Positions 12,359 to 23,000 of a stretch of DNA of 64,000 nt are shown one piece after another. The translations under genes were made by a program, and so were the position numbers. Source of the stretch: Apteryx mantelli (Eukaryota > Chordata > Aves > Apterygiformes > Apterygidae); the NCBI RefSeq assembly GCF_036417845.1, contig NC_089978.1, forward strand, positions 134,906,288 through 134,970,287, given 5' to 3'. The number at the start of each line of letters is the position of its first letter. Position 1 is the stretch's first letter. The notes under the pieces are model-generated. The model made no database searches and was not told where the DNA came from. It saw nothing but the letters and a program-made list of their open reading frames with translations.

Positions 12359-13299
12359 GCTCTTTGAGATCCCCTTTTGCACATCTCTGGATCATGTTAC
12401 CTCCCTTTCTGGTGTCTTTTTTCCTAGGATGCTGTATCCTGTTCTGGAAGTGTGATCCTCATACTTTGTTCCTTGACATATAACCTTATGTTTTAATACT
12501 AAGCATGATTTTACCAAGGGTCTCAGGAGGCGGTTTCTTCCCAGAGACAGTCATGCCTACAGAGCTGTGAAGCCTTCCTAACTAGATTCTGGCAATATAA
12601 GACAGCCATGGACATCAGAAAGCAGTTGGATGTTAAACAAATCATGTGGCAGCCTAGCACTGGAGGTTCACAGAGTCTGAATTTCTAGGATGTTTTCATC
12701 TCATCAGCAAAAGGTCTAAAGTATTTACACAGGACACAAAAACATTAGCTGCTTTAGCTTATATTCTCACACAACCTGTTCAGCTAGAGAGGGCCTCTGG
12801 TCTTTTCTAGTTTTCTGAAAAAAAAAAAAGCTGGCAGAGAACCCTGTTAAAGTGAAATGAAAGTTATTCAGCATGGTCTGATCACCTGGAGCACAGGAGC
12901 TGGCATCTACAGAGACGTCTGAGGACCAGGAAAAATGATGAATGATAATTACAAATGATAAATAACCAAAAACCCCTGAACTTAAAAACACACTTTCCCC
13001 ACATGGCCTTAATTGCACCCCAGTGACCAAGTCTTGTCAGACCTTCCTAGTATATAGTTTGTTGGAGCTATATCTTGAGAACCTAGATGTCTCCCAGCCC
13101 TCATTGTGACATGACCGGTCCCGCCTCTTCTTGTGAAATTTAAAGCCCCTTTACACAGACATTTAGTTCCAGCCTCTTTGGTCAGTCCAAACCTCCTTCA
13201 AGGGCAGGTAAAAGTCAGCCCTTATACCAACAAAAACTGTTGTATGTGCCATAATGACAGCCAATCATCTTCCTGCGTGATGAGAATGAGGTTACCTCA
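12359..13299. other. Intergenic, nothing firm
   Basis: Unannotated sequence between the direct repeat and the CR1. Some phrases resemble old antisense LINE text, but I could not place them. An A12 run lies near 12818. Confidence 0.4.
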
Positions 13300-13887
13300 G
13301 AGCCATCAATGTGTCTTTGCAGTGATGAAGGCCAAGAGTATACTGGGCTTTATTAGCAAGAACATAGCCAGCAGTGATTAATGCCATCTTCATGGCACAT
13401 GAAAGGCCACATCTGGAATGCTGTGAGATGTTGGCAAATAGGAGCAAGTTCGGCAAAGGGCATTAGGAGGGTTGTGGGGCTAGAACACTTGACATATGAC
13501 AAGGGATGTTTGTTCAACCTAAAGATGAGAAGGGAAGAGAGGGATCTAATTGCTGCCTGCTACTACCTAAACGGGGCTAGAGAGAAGACAGAACCAGACT
13601 CTTCTCAGAGGGGCACAGAGAAGGGACAAGAGATAAAGCAAGGATAGCTTGCAACAAAGGAAATTCCTATTGGACATAAGGAAAAAACTCTCCTTGGACG
13701 GTGTTTCAACACTGGAACAGGTATCCAGTGAGGCTGGGAATCTCCATCCTTGGAGATGTTCAGGATTCACCTGGCCAAGGCTCTGAGCAACCTAATTTAG
13801 CTCTGGAGTCAGCCCTGCTGGGAGCTGAGGACTGGAGCAGAGACCTCCATAGGTCCCTTCCTACATCTTTCTGTGATTCTGTGACTA
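13300..13887 (+). mobile_element. CR1 LINE 3' portion, diverged
   Basis: The sense-strand CR1 end of ORF2 and 3' UTR is recognisable: ggccacatctggaatgctgtg, ttggacataaggaaaaaac, caacactggaacaggta, gagcaacctaatttagctc. It ends cataggtcccttcctacatctttctgtgattctgtga. Stops and gaps interrupt the reading frame, so the copy is dead. It lies between the two copies of the 141-bp direct repeat. Confidence 0.85.
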
Positions 13888-14185
13888 ACAAATGGGTTTA
13901 TTTGATTTTTCAGTTGTTTTTTGTGTAGCAGTAGAAGCTCTTACAAAGTGATACAAGCTGATACCTCCCATCTTAGGTGCCAAAAGGAGAAGAAAGTGAA
14001 AAACCAGCTCAGCTGCCACCACACTCTGAATTGTAGTCTGTGTCATACAGCCATGTTAATCCAGTATAAACCCATAGTGTTGCAGAAAGGGGCGATCCCG
14101 CCTTCCCTTTCATTTCTCCTGCCACCTCTCTTCTGACAGCACTGATGAGTTGCATCAGAGAATTGACCCAGCTGAAAAGTAAATC

Positions 14186-14326
14186 ATAAAGAAATAAATC
14201 CATTTTGATTTACAATTAGTCCTTTCAGTTTAAAAATGCACCATCTCTTTCCCTAGCATATTTTGATCAAAGCAAACTGATTGTGGATCACCAGATCGGA
14301 TCACTTTATTCTCCTTAGCAGTATTC
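14186..14326 (+). repeat. 141-bp direct repeat, copy 2
   Basis: Second copy of the 12218-12358 segment with one mismatch over 141 bp. High identity implies a recent duplication or gene conversion, unlike the older repeats around it. Confidence 0.95.
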
Positions 14327-17300
14327 AGGAGCACTGCTCTCCCCTTCCTTGCTGTGCTCTCCTCCACATGAACCTTCCTAGGGATTGTATTCTTCTCCAA
14401 ACCAGTTCTAATAGCATCACATGCCCCTTTAGTCCCCCCCTTCTTTTTTATACCTCGCCTTCCCACTAAGAAAGAAAAAGCATTCTCACTATTAATAAGT
14501 ATTTGCCTGTAGCTTCTAGAGCTCCCATGCACCATAAAGTAAGGGGTCATGTTCTTCTGCCATGATGCATCTTGGAAACACAGCACATGGACCAAATCTA
14601 CTTTTTCATGGTTCCTCAGGGCACATGTGCGTCAGCCTAGAGCCAGACCTCTTCTGTGCCCTGTGCAGTGCTCATCCCCCAACATATATGTTCAAGGTGC
14701 CTCTTCTGCATCAGACAGATCCATGCTATTGCCAAGAGTAAGACATAGAGAGAATTTAAGCCTCATGAGCAGAAAGAATGACACTTTGGCACTCCCTTCT
14801 CTAGCAGTTTTTCCTTGGGGGAATACTTTCTCTCTTGTCAGTTGAGAGTAACTGGAACAATGTGGACCTGAGCCTGGCATTTCTGGATCAGCCTATCTCT
14901 CTATTGGCACCCAAGAGAGCATCAATATTTCCTCAGGTCAGCTGCTGGAAGTTCTTACACTAGCAGACATGACCCATGTCTGTGGGTAACACAGCTGCTC
15001 TAGAGATCCGCCAGCCCAAAACAGCTCTCAGGGAAGCTTGCCATGTAGTCTCCCTGTGAAACTGGAGAGACTGGCAAACCAAAGAAGCTACATCTAAGAA
15101 GGGGCTTGTGTGCAATCTGTTGGGAAATCTGTGTGCCCTGACTTCACTCCATGTTAAGACTGTCCTGTTAGCATCATCCTCCCAGCCTGTCCTGACTCCA
15201 CTCCTACCCCCAGTCCTGGCACTGATGGCTCTTTCAGAGGACTTATTTGCTGGCCACTTCTGTGAGGGCTCATGCATTTTCTGCACTACCCCAACATCAA
15301 GCACACTTCTGTTGTCCAGCTCCACTGCCAGCACTGGAGTTTCTTGCCTTCCTGGGCCCAGGGACCCTGAAGACGGTAGGATCCTTTCTCTCCCTGAAAG
15401 AACAGACCACATTTTGGGAATTTTGCTTTCAGATCTAGGTTCAGCTTCTATCAGAGTGCTCCTCAGCTTCTTTCAGCCCATGTCTGAGTCAAGGGAATCT
15501 TTTAGGATGACTGAACCCAGAAAAGACAAACATAACTTCTGTCACAGATGCTGTGGGGGGACTGCAGGGCATTCCCACAGGTATAAGAGGCCAGTTTTCC
15601 CTCAAACCCTCACTCAGGCAATATGTTCTCCCCTGCCCTCTCCTCCCTCTCCTTATCCCCCAGTCAAGCAGCAGACAGTGCTGCATGGTCACATACTCAT
15701 GCACATTCGTTCAAAGAACTGACTCGTTCACCTCAATGTCAGGGTCACCCTAACAGAGAACTTTCCCCTGATGCTTCTCCCATCCCTTGTATGCATTAGG
15801 CTCCTGGATACCTCTTCGCTCTTGAGAAACCCCAGTGCAGCCTTGGGACATTTGGGAGACTGTAGCATATTCTTCACGCTAAAATGCGTGGCACGAACTC
15901 TGCAAATAAGAATTGAGTCAAAATGTGACCTAGCTTGCTGGATAGATGGATTTTGTAGTTGATCCCTGTCACCCTCTGTGTTGCAAAACCACATCTTGCA
16001 GAATCAAATACATTTCTTAACTAGACACTGGCCAAGGATACTGATGCACACCACTATCCCCACAAGTAGTTGTGGATGTCCAAAGAGGATTCAGCATCAT
16101 CCTATCTCTCTTCAGGAGAAGAACCTGAAGGCCTTTTGCAAGAAGACATATACACTTATCTACAGATAATGCTGGCCAGATACAAGGTGCTAGCTGCCAA
16201 ATATGATTGCAGCATTCTCCACCATGTCTATGAATGCTGCAAATTCTCTTCAGCGAAGAAATCACTGGCCTTTCAGCCCACAGTTTCAGTCAGCACCCAA
16301 CACTGCTATTTATGGCTCTCTAATTCAGGCTTCTTCTGGGATATGCAACTATCTGTGGAGGTCTGTCACACAGAGGTCACTTTCCTTTTAGCACTGTAAA
16401 GCATGAGGCTGCGAATTTGTCCAATGACTCCTCCCATGAGAAGCTATGCTTTCCTGAGGGTGTTCCCATGGGATTCTGGGAAGAAGACCACCTCTAGACT
16501 CTCCTTGGCTCCATATCAGAGACCTATGGTGGCCCAGGCACTGCCCCTTCAGCAAGTCCTCCTAAAGAGGACTTTCAAAAGTGTAGAGCCTCCCAACAAA
16601 TGTCAGTTAGCCAGCTATTCTTCTTCCTCTGGCAGTACTTCTGCAGAGCTACATTTCTTTTCATCCAGAACTACTGGGAGATATGAACTTTCTCTTTGCT
16701 AACCCTCTTCTCCTCATCTGTTTTTGTTATCTGTCACCTCAGAAAAATGGGTCCTGGACATTTTTGGACAGAGCTGTTTGGTATTGCTCAGCTCTGTAAC
16801 ACATTTCCACCTACCTGCCTGGTCCCTTCTCGAAGACCACTCTCTCAAACACAAGCTACCCAAGCCCTGAGAAGACACTATGCTGATTCCAGGCATCACA
16901 GAGGGACAGAACTCCAGAGCAACTATTTCCTCCTATGAAAAAGGAAGCAAGCTTGGTACCTCGTTCTGGACTTATGGAGACTGAGAAATTTCATATAGAA
17001 AATGAAATTCTCTGTTTACAGTCCCTTGGCACAATGTTATTAGTTATCTCTTATTAGTAAGTAGCTTATTTTGGCTCATTATATTTGCTTTAGCTTTGGG
17101 CAAACAATGATCAGGACATTTTCAAATGAGCTCCATTTGGGGAACACTCTATCTTACATATGCTCTGACCAGCTGATCTCAAGAGGTACAGCTGCCAACC
17201 TGGTCTTCAAGTCACACTGCAATTTTTCAGGTCCATTACAGTCTGCAAATGGATTATAGAGCACCTCAAAAAGTCAGCACAAAGCAGAAAATTCTGACTA

Positions 17301-19770
17301 TCTTCAGACATGACATTGCAAGGGCCAAACCATGAAAGTGGAATCACTCAGAGAAAAACATGGTACAACAGAAATCTGGAAATGCAACGGAAAGTTCCTT
17401 CAGCAGGACTAACTCAATGATACTGCAAAATAGTATTTTCTGTTCCTTTTTTTTCTTGGTAAGTGGAGTTTGCGCCAATGCAGCATGCCAAGAAAGACAA
17501 CAAAAACAATGTATTAAGGTTGCCCATAAAGTGACTGCTGCGGACAAACCTGGAACCTGGCAGAAGCTAGTTAATGCCTAACATAGAGGAATATTTAGTG
17601 ATCTGGGCTTCTGTACTCAATCCCTGGCCTATTCCAGTCCTAGCCTGCTTCCCATTCCCCATAAGTCTACCATAGTAGCATACTCTTTCCAGTCAGCCCC
17701 TTTGCTATTCAAGCCCAAAGGGGTCCATGCACACCGTTCTGAGAAGGTGCCCCTGTGCTGATCTTGCTCCAGTCACTGTTATTTCTGTGGCAGGGTCCTG
17801 TTCTGGGAGATGACGAAAATGCCATTCAATGGAGTCAGCATTTAAAATGGGTCGTTAGGGAGAAACGTCACAGGTGTCTTTGCTAAAGATAGCCTGGTGC
17901 TGAGTAAAACAGTGCCTCCAGAACCTTCATTTCACAACATGCTCACTCAGCATAATAACCCCTCAGTCCAAAACATCCCCCAGTGCCAGACAGCTCTTGC
18001 TGCTTTCTTATGCTCTCCACCAGTCCCTTGTGATGGTGCCTTTTGGGGGAAACAGCAGCAGGATAAGAATATATCTTTATCCTTTGCTGATTCATGCAAG
18101 AAAGAAGCATTTCCTAGAGCATGAGCATGGATTCAGTTAAGGGTGGTTTCAGGGACTAGATGGAAATAGTGCCGGGAAACTGAGGCTAAGAGATGAGAGT
18201 GAAAAGCAGGGAGGGTTTGAGGAGGAGACCCAAGAACTTTGTGCCTCCATAGGGTGGGGTCAGGGGAAGAGGTGGAACAGATGGTAACTGGCTGTGGAGT
18301 CCTACGTACCTCTCCACTTTGGTTCAATCTCCCTTCTCTTTCTCATCTTCACCCGCACACTCACACCATTCTTGCATTGATGACTCAGGGGAAAGAGAAG
18401 TTTATGCTTTCAGCTTGGACTGGGCACCACAAATTGTTTTTCTTGAACAGGAGGAAAAATCACCTCCTGCCAATTGTCACAAGTTCTCCCCCATCTTCTC
18501 TCTTCTCTTCCTCTCTCATGCAATTTCATGGGCTGTGTAAGACAGAAGGCATGAAGGACCATTACTAGCAAGTCCTCTGGCCTTCCCCCCGGGACATCAC
18601 AGCACAGAAAGTTTCACCAGGTTCCCATACACTGAGGCCAATCCTCAGAAGTCTGAAGAATTGTATGTGATAAACAGAGACAGGAGAGATCACTGCAACA
18701 GGGAACTGCTTAAGTGAGTTGTACCATTTGCTCTCTTTTGTTCTCCACTTTCATCACTCAGCTGAGGAAAACCAGACAGCAAGCAATGATCCTTCAACAG
18801 AGAAGCTGCCACACTGAGTCACCTCCCTTCCCTCACCTCAAGGAAAAGCCCCAGCCCAGTTCTTGGAGGATGTGCAGCTGAGGGGCTCAGATGTCTGACA
18901 CCAGTCACAAAGGAAGAGTCAAAGCCAGTGGGTGCTGGAAAGTGTGAGCCACAACAGTGGGGATTCTCTGAGGAAAAAGGGGCCCCAAGAAGCACAGGAA
19001 AGGAAATGTATTACTCTATGCAAAACTGAGCAACTACACTGGAGCTAGGACAAGCCCCCTCAGCACAAGAGCTTGGTGGGGTTTCCCCAGCACGACAAAA
19101 GAAGGGTGATTCCTTCCTCACACTCCTCACAAAGTCAGAGTGTTCAGTTCTCCCTTCTCAGTGCTGGTCATTTTTCCTGGATACTCCTCTTTCCCCTACT
19201 GTGTCCCTCCAAACCAACTCAGCTCTGTCCCAGACTGCTCCTAGATTCTAGATTGATGGGTCATATGTGCCCTGCTTGGAGTTCACCATAGAGTCTTTTT
19301 GTTATTTTCCTTGCTTGTTACTATTACTTTTTTCATGCTCTCTGTGAATTGACCAATGAGAAGAAACCAAGAAATCAGCCATATTTGAGGAATTAAGGAA
19401 GAAAAAAAAAAAAGACAGAAAAAAGACCAAGACATTCTGAAAAGCCCTGAAACAATTAATTGAGAGAAGCTGTGAGAGATGGAAAAATCAAACCAAAAAA
19501 GGTAAGAGATGAAAGAAAAACATGAAGGGCACTTGCTGGGAAGTGTCTTTTACAGTTTTTCCACTGTCTATGTAGAAGCGAAACTTGTAAGAAAAACAAC
19601 AGCCACCCAAAGAGTTTCCACTAAAAGATGCTTAGAACAGTGTCTCTGGCCCCTCCCTCCTCTCTCTCTTGCTGGCTTCAGCTCTATCTTCACGTGCCTC
19701 AGACTTACATTGGTTTCTTGGTCGTGACGCATCTACTTAGTGATGTGAGGAAATTAGCTGCCCACCTGCA
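14327..19770. other. Intergenic upstream of LAG3
   Basis: About 5.4 kb. The stretch 14960-17000 carries several longer frames (205 codons at 15108-15722 and 110 codons at 16070-16399 on +, and 151 codons at 14960-15412 on -) with no recognised family. They may be retroelement debris. The remainder up to the LAG3 promoter shows no exon or repeat I can name. Confidence 0.45.
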
Positions 19771-19778
19771 ATATAAGG
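19771..19778 (+). promoter_or_regulatory. LAG3: TATA-like element upstream of LAG3
   Basis: ATATAAGG lies 207 bp upstream of the LAG3 ATG in cacctgcaatataagggcat. A transcript starting about 30 bp downstream would have a 5' UTR of about 175 nt. A CACGTG E-box lies nearby at about 19692. The promoter role is inferred only from position and motif. Confidence 0.35.
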
Positions 19779-19977
19779 GCATCTAGGGAAATACTTTGAT
19801 CAGAAAGAGAGAGAGCACAAGAGCAAGCAAGCCCAGCAAGCCCCACTCAGTTCATCCACCCACACTAACATCTTGTTTGTCCATGCCTCATTTTTGCTCA
19901 TATCTTAAAGCTTTGGACTTGATTAAGCATTGAACTGAGTGTGAAGACACTGCCCCTCATCTCTCCTGGATGCCACC

Positions 19978-20032
19978 ATGACGCCGGTGTCCATGTTGCT
20001 GTTTCTTGCCTTCACTCTGCTGGTTTTCAATG
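19978..20032 (+). CDS. LAG3: LAG3 exon 1 (signal peptide)
   Basis: ATG in a strong Kozak context followed by [18 protein letters not shown], a typical hydrophobic signal core. It ends phase 1 at donor gtaaga. Confidence 0.88.
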
Positions 20033-23000
20033 GTAAGAGGGGTTGAACATATCAGGGAGGGCAGGGTAGCTCAATAAGCTGTATCTGGATGTTACTTTGT
20101 CCCTGACACATCTGTGTGATTCATTACCTTCTGTCCCCATTGTAGGTGGCCAGATATGGCCTTCTACTTTGTTAGTCTCATCCTTTGCTCAGTCCTCTGT
20201 CTTATTATAGCTGGCAACATCCTACCAGGAGGAGCAGAGGAAGAAAAGAGGGAGCAGAAAGTGTGGGCCAGAGTGGGGAGTTCAGCTGTGCTGCCTTGCT
20301 ACCTGAGCCCTAAAAAGCTGAAGAACATCTGGAAACATCTATCTGACAAGACATCTGTGCTGTGGAAGCGGCATGGGGGAAGGTACGTCATGGCAAAGAT
20401 GGTCCTGTGTCTTTGTGGGAACTGCGAAGGGGGTGGGAGACTCTCTGAGTTTCTTTCCTCCTTTCCCACATTACCTCCTTTCTGATCCCTAAAGTTCTCT
20501 CCCCATCCTTAATATCTTATTTGCTTCTGGCACATACCCACTCAACTGTCTCACTCCCAGTGCCCACCAGGAGCCACACATGGTGTTGGAGGTGGAGTAC
20601 ACAGGCCTCCGGAAGATGGCCCTGCCCATGAGGCCCCGGGTGTCAGTCCAGGACACTGCCTTACGCAATGGCAATTTCTCCCTGCGAATCGACCCAGTCA
20701 GGAGTGAGGATGCTGGCTGGTATGAGGCACAGGTGGCTTACAACAACAAGGAGGTCCAGAACTGCCAGGTGGAGCTGGGTGTGGTAACAGGTAGGAGAAG
20801 ATGGATCTCAGAAGAGACCACAGAGAACCTTGAGTTTGCTACCGGGGAGTTTGTAAGGGTGGGGTGGGGACGCTGTGTTTGCCACAGCTGGTTAGCATAT
20901 GAGAAGCAGCCCCCTGAATGCACACAGCTTCCTTTTTTCTGCTGTCAGAGCTCCGGAGAGAGGGCTGTCTGATGGACAAAGCTAGGACAGTAGGGGCACA
21001 GAGGGATGGTTTGGTGGTCAACCTGTGATGTTAGCCCTCCCCCTCCATTTTCTTTTTGTTGCAGTAACCCTCAGTCCTCCTGGCTTTGTGGTAGAAAATG
21101 AGCCACTGTTATTGAGCTGTAACTCTAGTCACCGGGCCAGCCTTGTGGAGACGCGCTGGTTTCACAATGGGCAACTGGTCCCTGCCTCTGGGACTCTCTG
21201 CTCCTTCCATGGGGCTCTCTCCATCCTCCGGCCATCCATGAGTGACTCGGGTCCCTGGCACTGCCAGCTCAGATACTCTGATAATGAGATCATTTCTGCC
21301 ATGCACAACTTGCAAATTCTAGGTGAGTTCAGCCTCTGCATTGCCACTCCAGCATCCCCCAGTAGCTCCCTTTGGTGTGGCCACTGACTAACCCCAGCAG
21401 CTCCAGCTTCCCAGCTCCCACCCTTTCCCTGCCTCCCTGGCTAGCATCCCTCCTGTCTCACCTCCCTGCAGGGCTCTTTCCATTCACCATCTCACATTGT
21501 GCTCTCTCTCACTCAGGTTTTGATGGCCCAATCAACCCTATAGTCTATGCTGCAGCTGGCTCTGCAGCTGACCTACCATGCACCCTGAGCTACCTGCCCA
21601 GTGCCTTTGGGATCAACAGAGTGAAAGCCCACTGGAGCCGCCTTGCAGGAGGACACTTGGAAGCCTGGGGCTTCTCTGAGAATCGGAGTAGCAGAAGCTT
21701 TCCCCTTCATCTTTCTGTGGTGGGTTCAGGTGATGCAGGGCAGTACCGCTGTGCTGTCTCTGTTGGCAGCAAGACAATCAGCAGGGACGTGACCTTGGCA
21801 GTGGTTACAGGTGAGGAGAGAGACATGAAGGTGTATGGTCCCTCTGGGGTCCCTTGCTACTTGCAGATAAACCTCCCTGCACATCAGCCCAGTGAGTGTA
21901 GGTTGCTCCTGTTCATAGGTTCCCACCATAGGGCAAGAAAATAGATCCCTACTCAGGGCATTGCATTGCACTGGACTGTGTTGAAGGGAGGGGTTTTCCT
22001 GGGTGACTTGATTATTTTTTTGAGGACTGAGGAAGAAAAAGAAAATAAATTAGAGGAGGTAATGAAGGAGGGATGCCATAGAAAAAGGAGGGAGGAGGAG
22101 GAGATGTGGGATGGACTGTTGTTTTTCCTGAAGTTAGTTTTTTCCTTTGCTGCAGTCACCCCAAGCATCCAAGGACCAGTTTCTGAGGGGTCTCGCTTGC
22201 TGCTCATTTGTAGCGTCACACACCCCCGGGGACATGAATGCTTCCAGTGGAAGCACCTCAACTCATCTCCCACTAACAACAAGCTGGCTGTGGCCACTTC
22301 CCATAACCCAGAGGGCCACAGATCCCCAACAGGCCCTACCTTGGAAATACCCCGAGTATCACAGAAGGATATGGGCACATGGGAATGCAGTGTACATGGC
22401 CCAGAAGGCAGACTGGGAGCAGTGGAATATGGACTGCAGATCATAGGTACTGTCTCCCCTGTACCCTTCTTCTCACCCTGTTCAATTACCTGGTGCCCTC
22501 TCTTCTCTTAGTCTCATCCCATCCTTCTCATTTTTGACCATATAGATCCCATCTTATCACTGTCCTGACTTAACAGTCATCAATTCCTCCTTTTGCTCCT
22601 CTCAATTCCTTGCACCCTTTTCTAGTTTGCCTCTGTGCAATCCCAGCCTTGTTCCAGTACAAAATCAACCTTCCCCTCCTTCCTAACTGTAGTTCCTCCT
22701 CACAGGTGCCCAGGTCTCCAGCTCTTCCTCCATCTTCAGTGGGCAGGTTACTTTTGGGCTCACACTCACCCTCTTCCTCCTGCTTACAGTCTGTGTTCTG
22801 GCTCTGGCCCTACAGAAAAGGGTAAGTATGCATCAACCCATTTCTATCAGCTTTCCTGTACATCATCCCTTATTTGACCCTCTTTTGGGTACTTCTAGAG
22901 TCAGCTGTGTAGTGTCTTGGGGACATGGCAGCAGGAGGATGAATTGGGACACCTAGGAGGAATGGGGCCCAGGCACCCTGCTGAGGGTGTCATGCATATG

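Noticed and set aside
15108-15722. 205-codon ORF as a gene
   Set aside because: No start context, domain or splice support; an overlapping antisense ORF of similar length argues for chance or a decayed repeat.
20151-20210. Acceptor at 20150 for LAG3 exon 2
   Set aside because: Joining exon 1 there gives an in-frame TAG at the end of this stretch; the acceptor at 20210 keeps D1 open.
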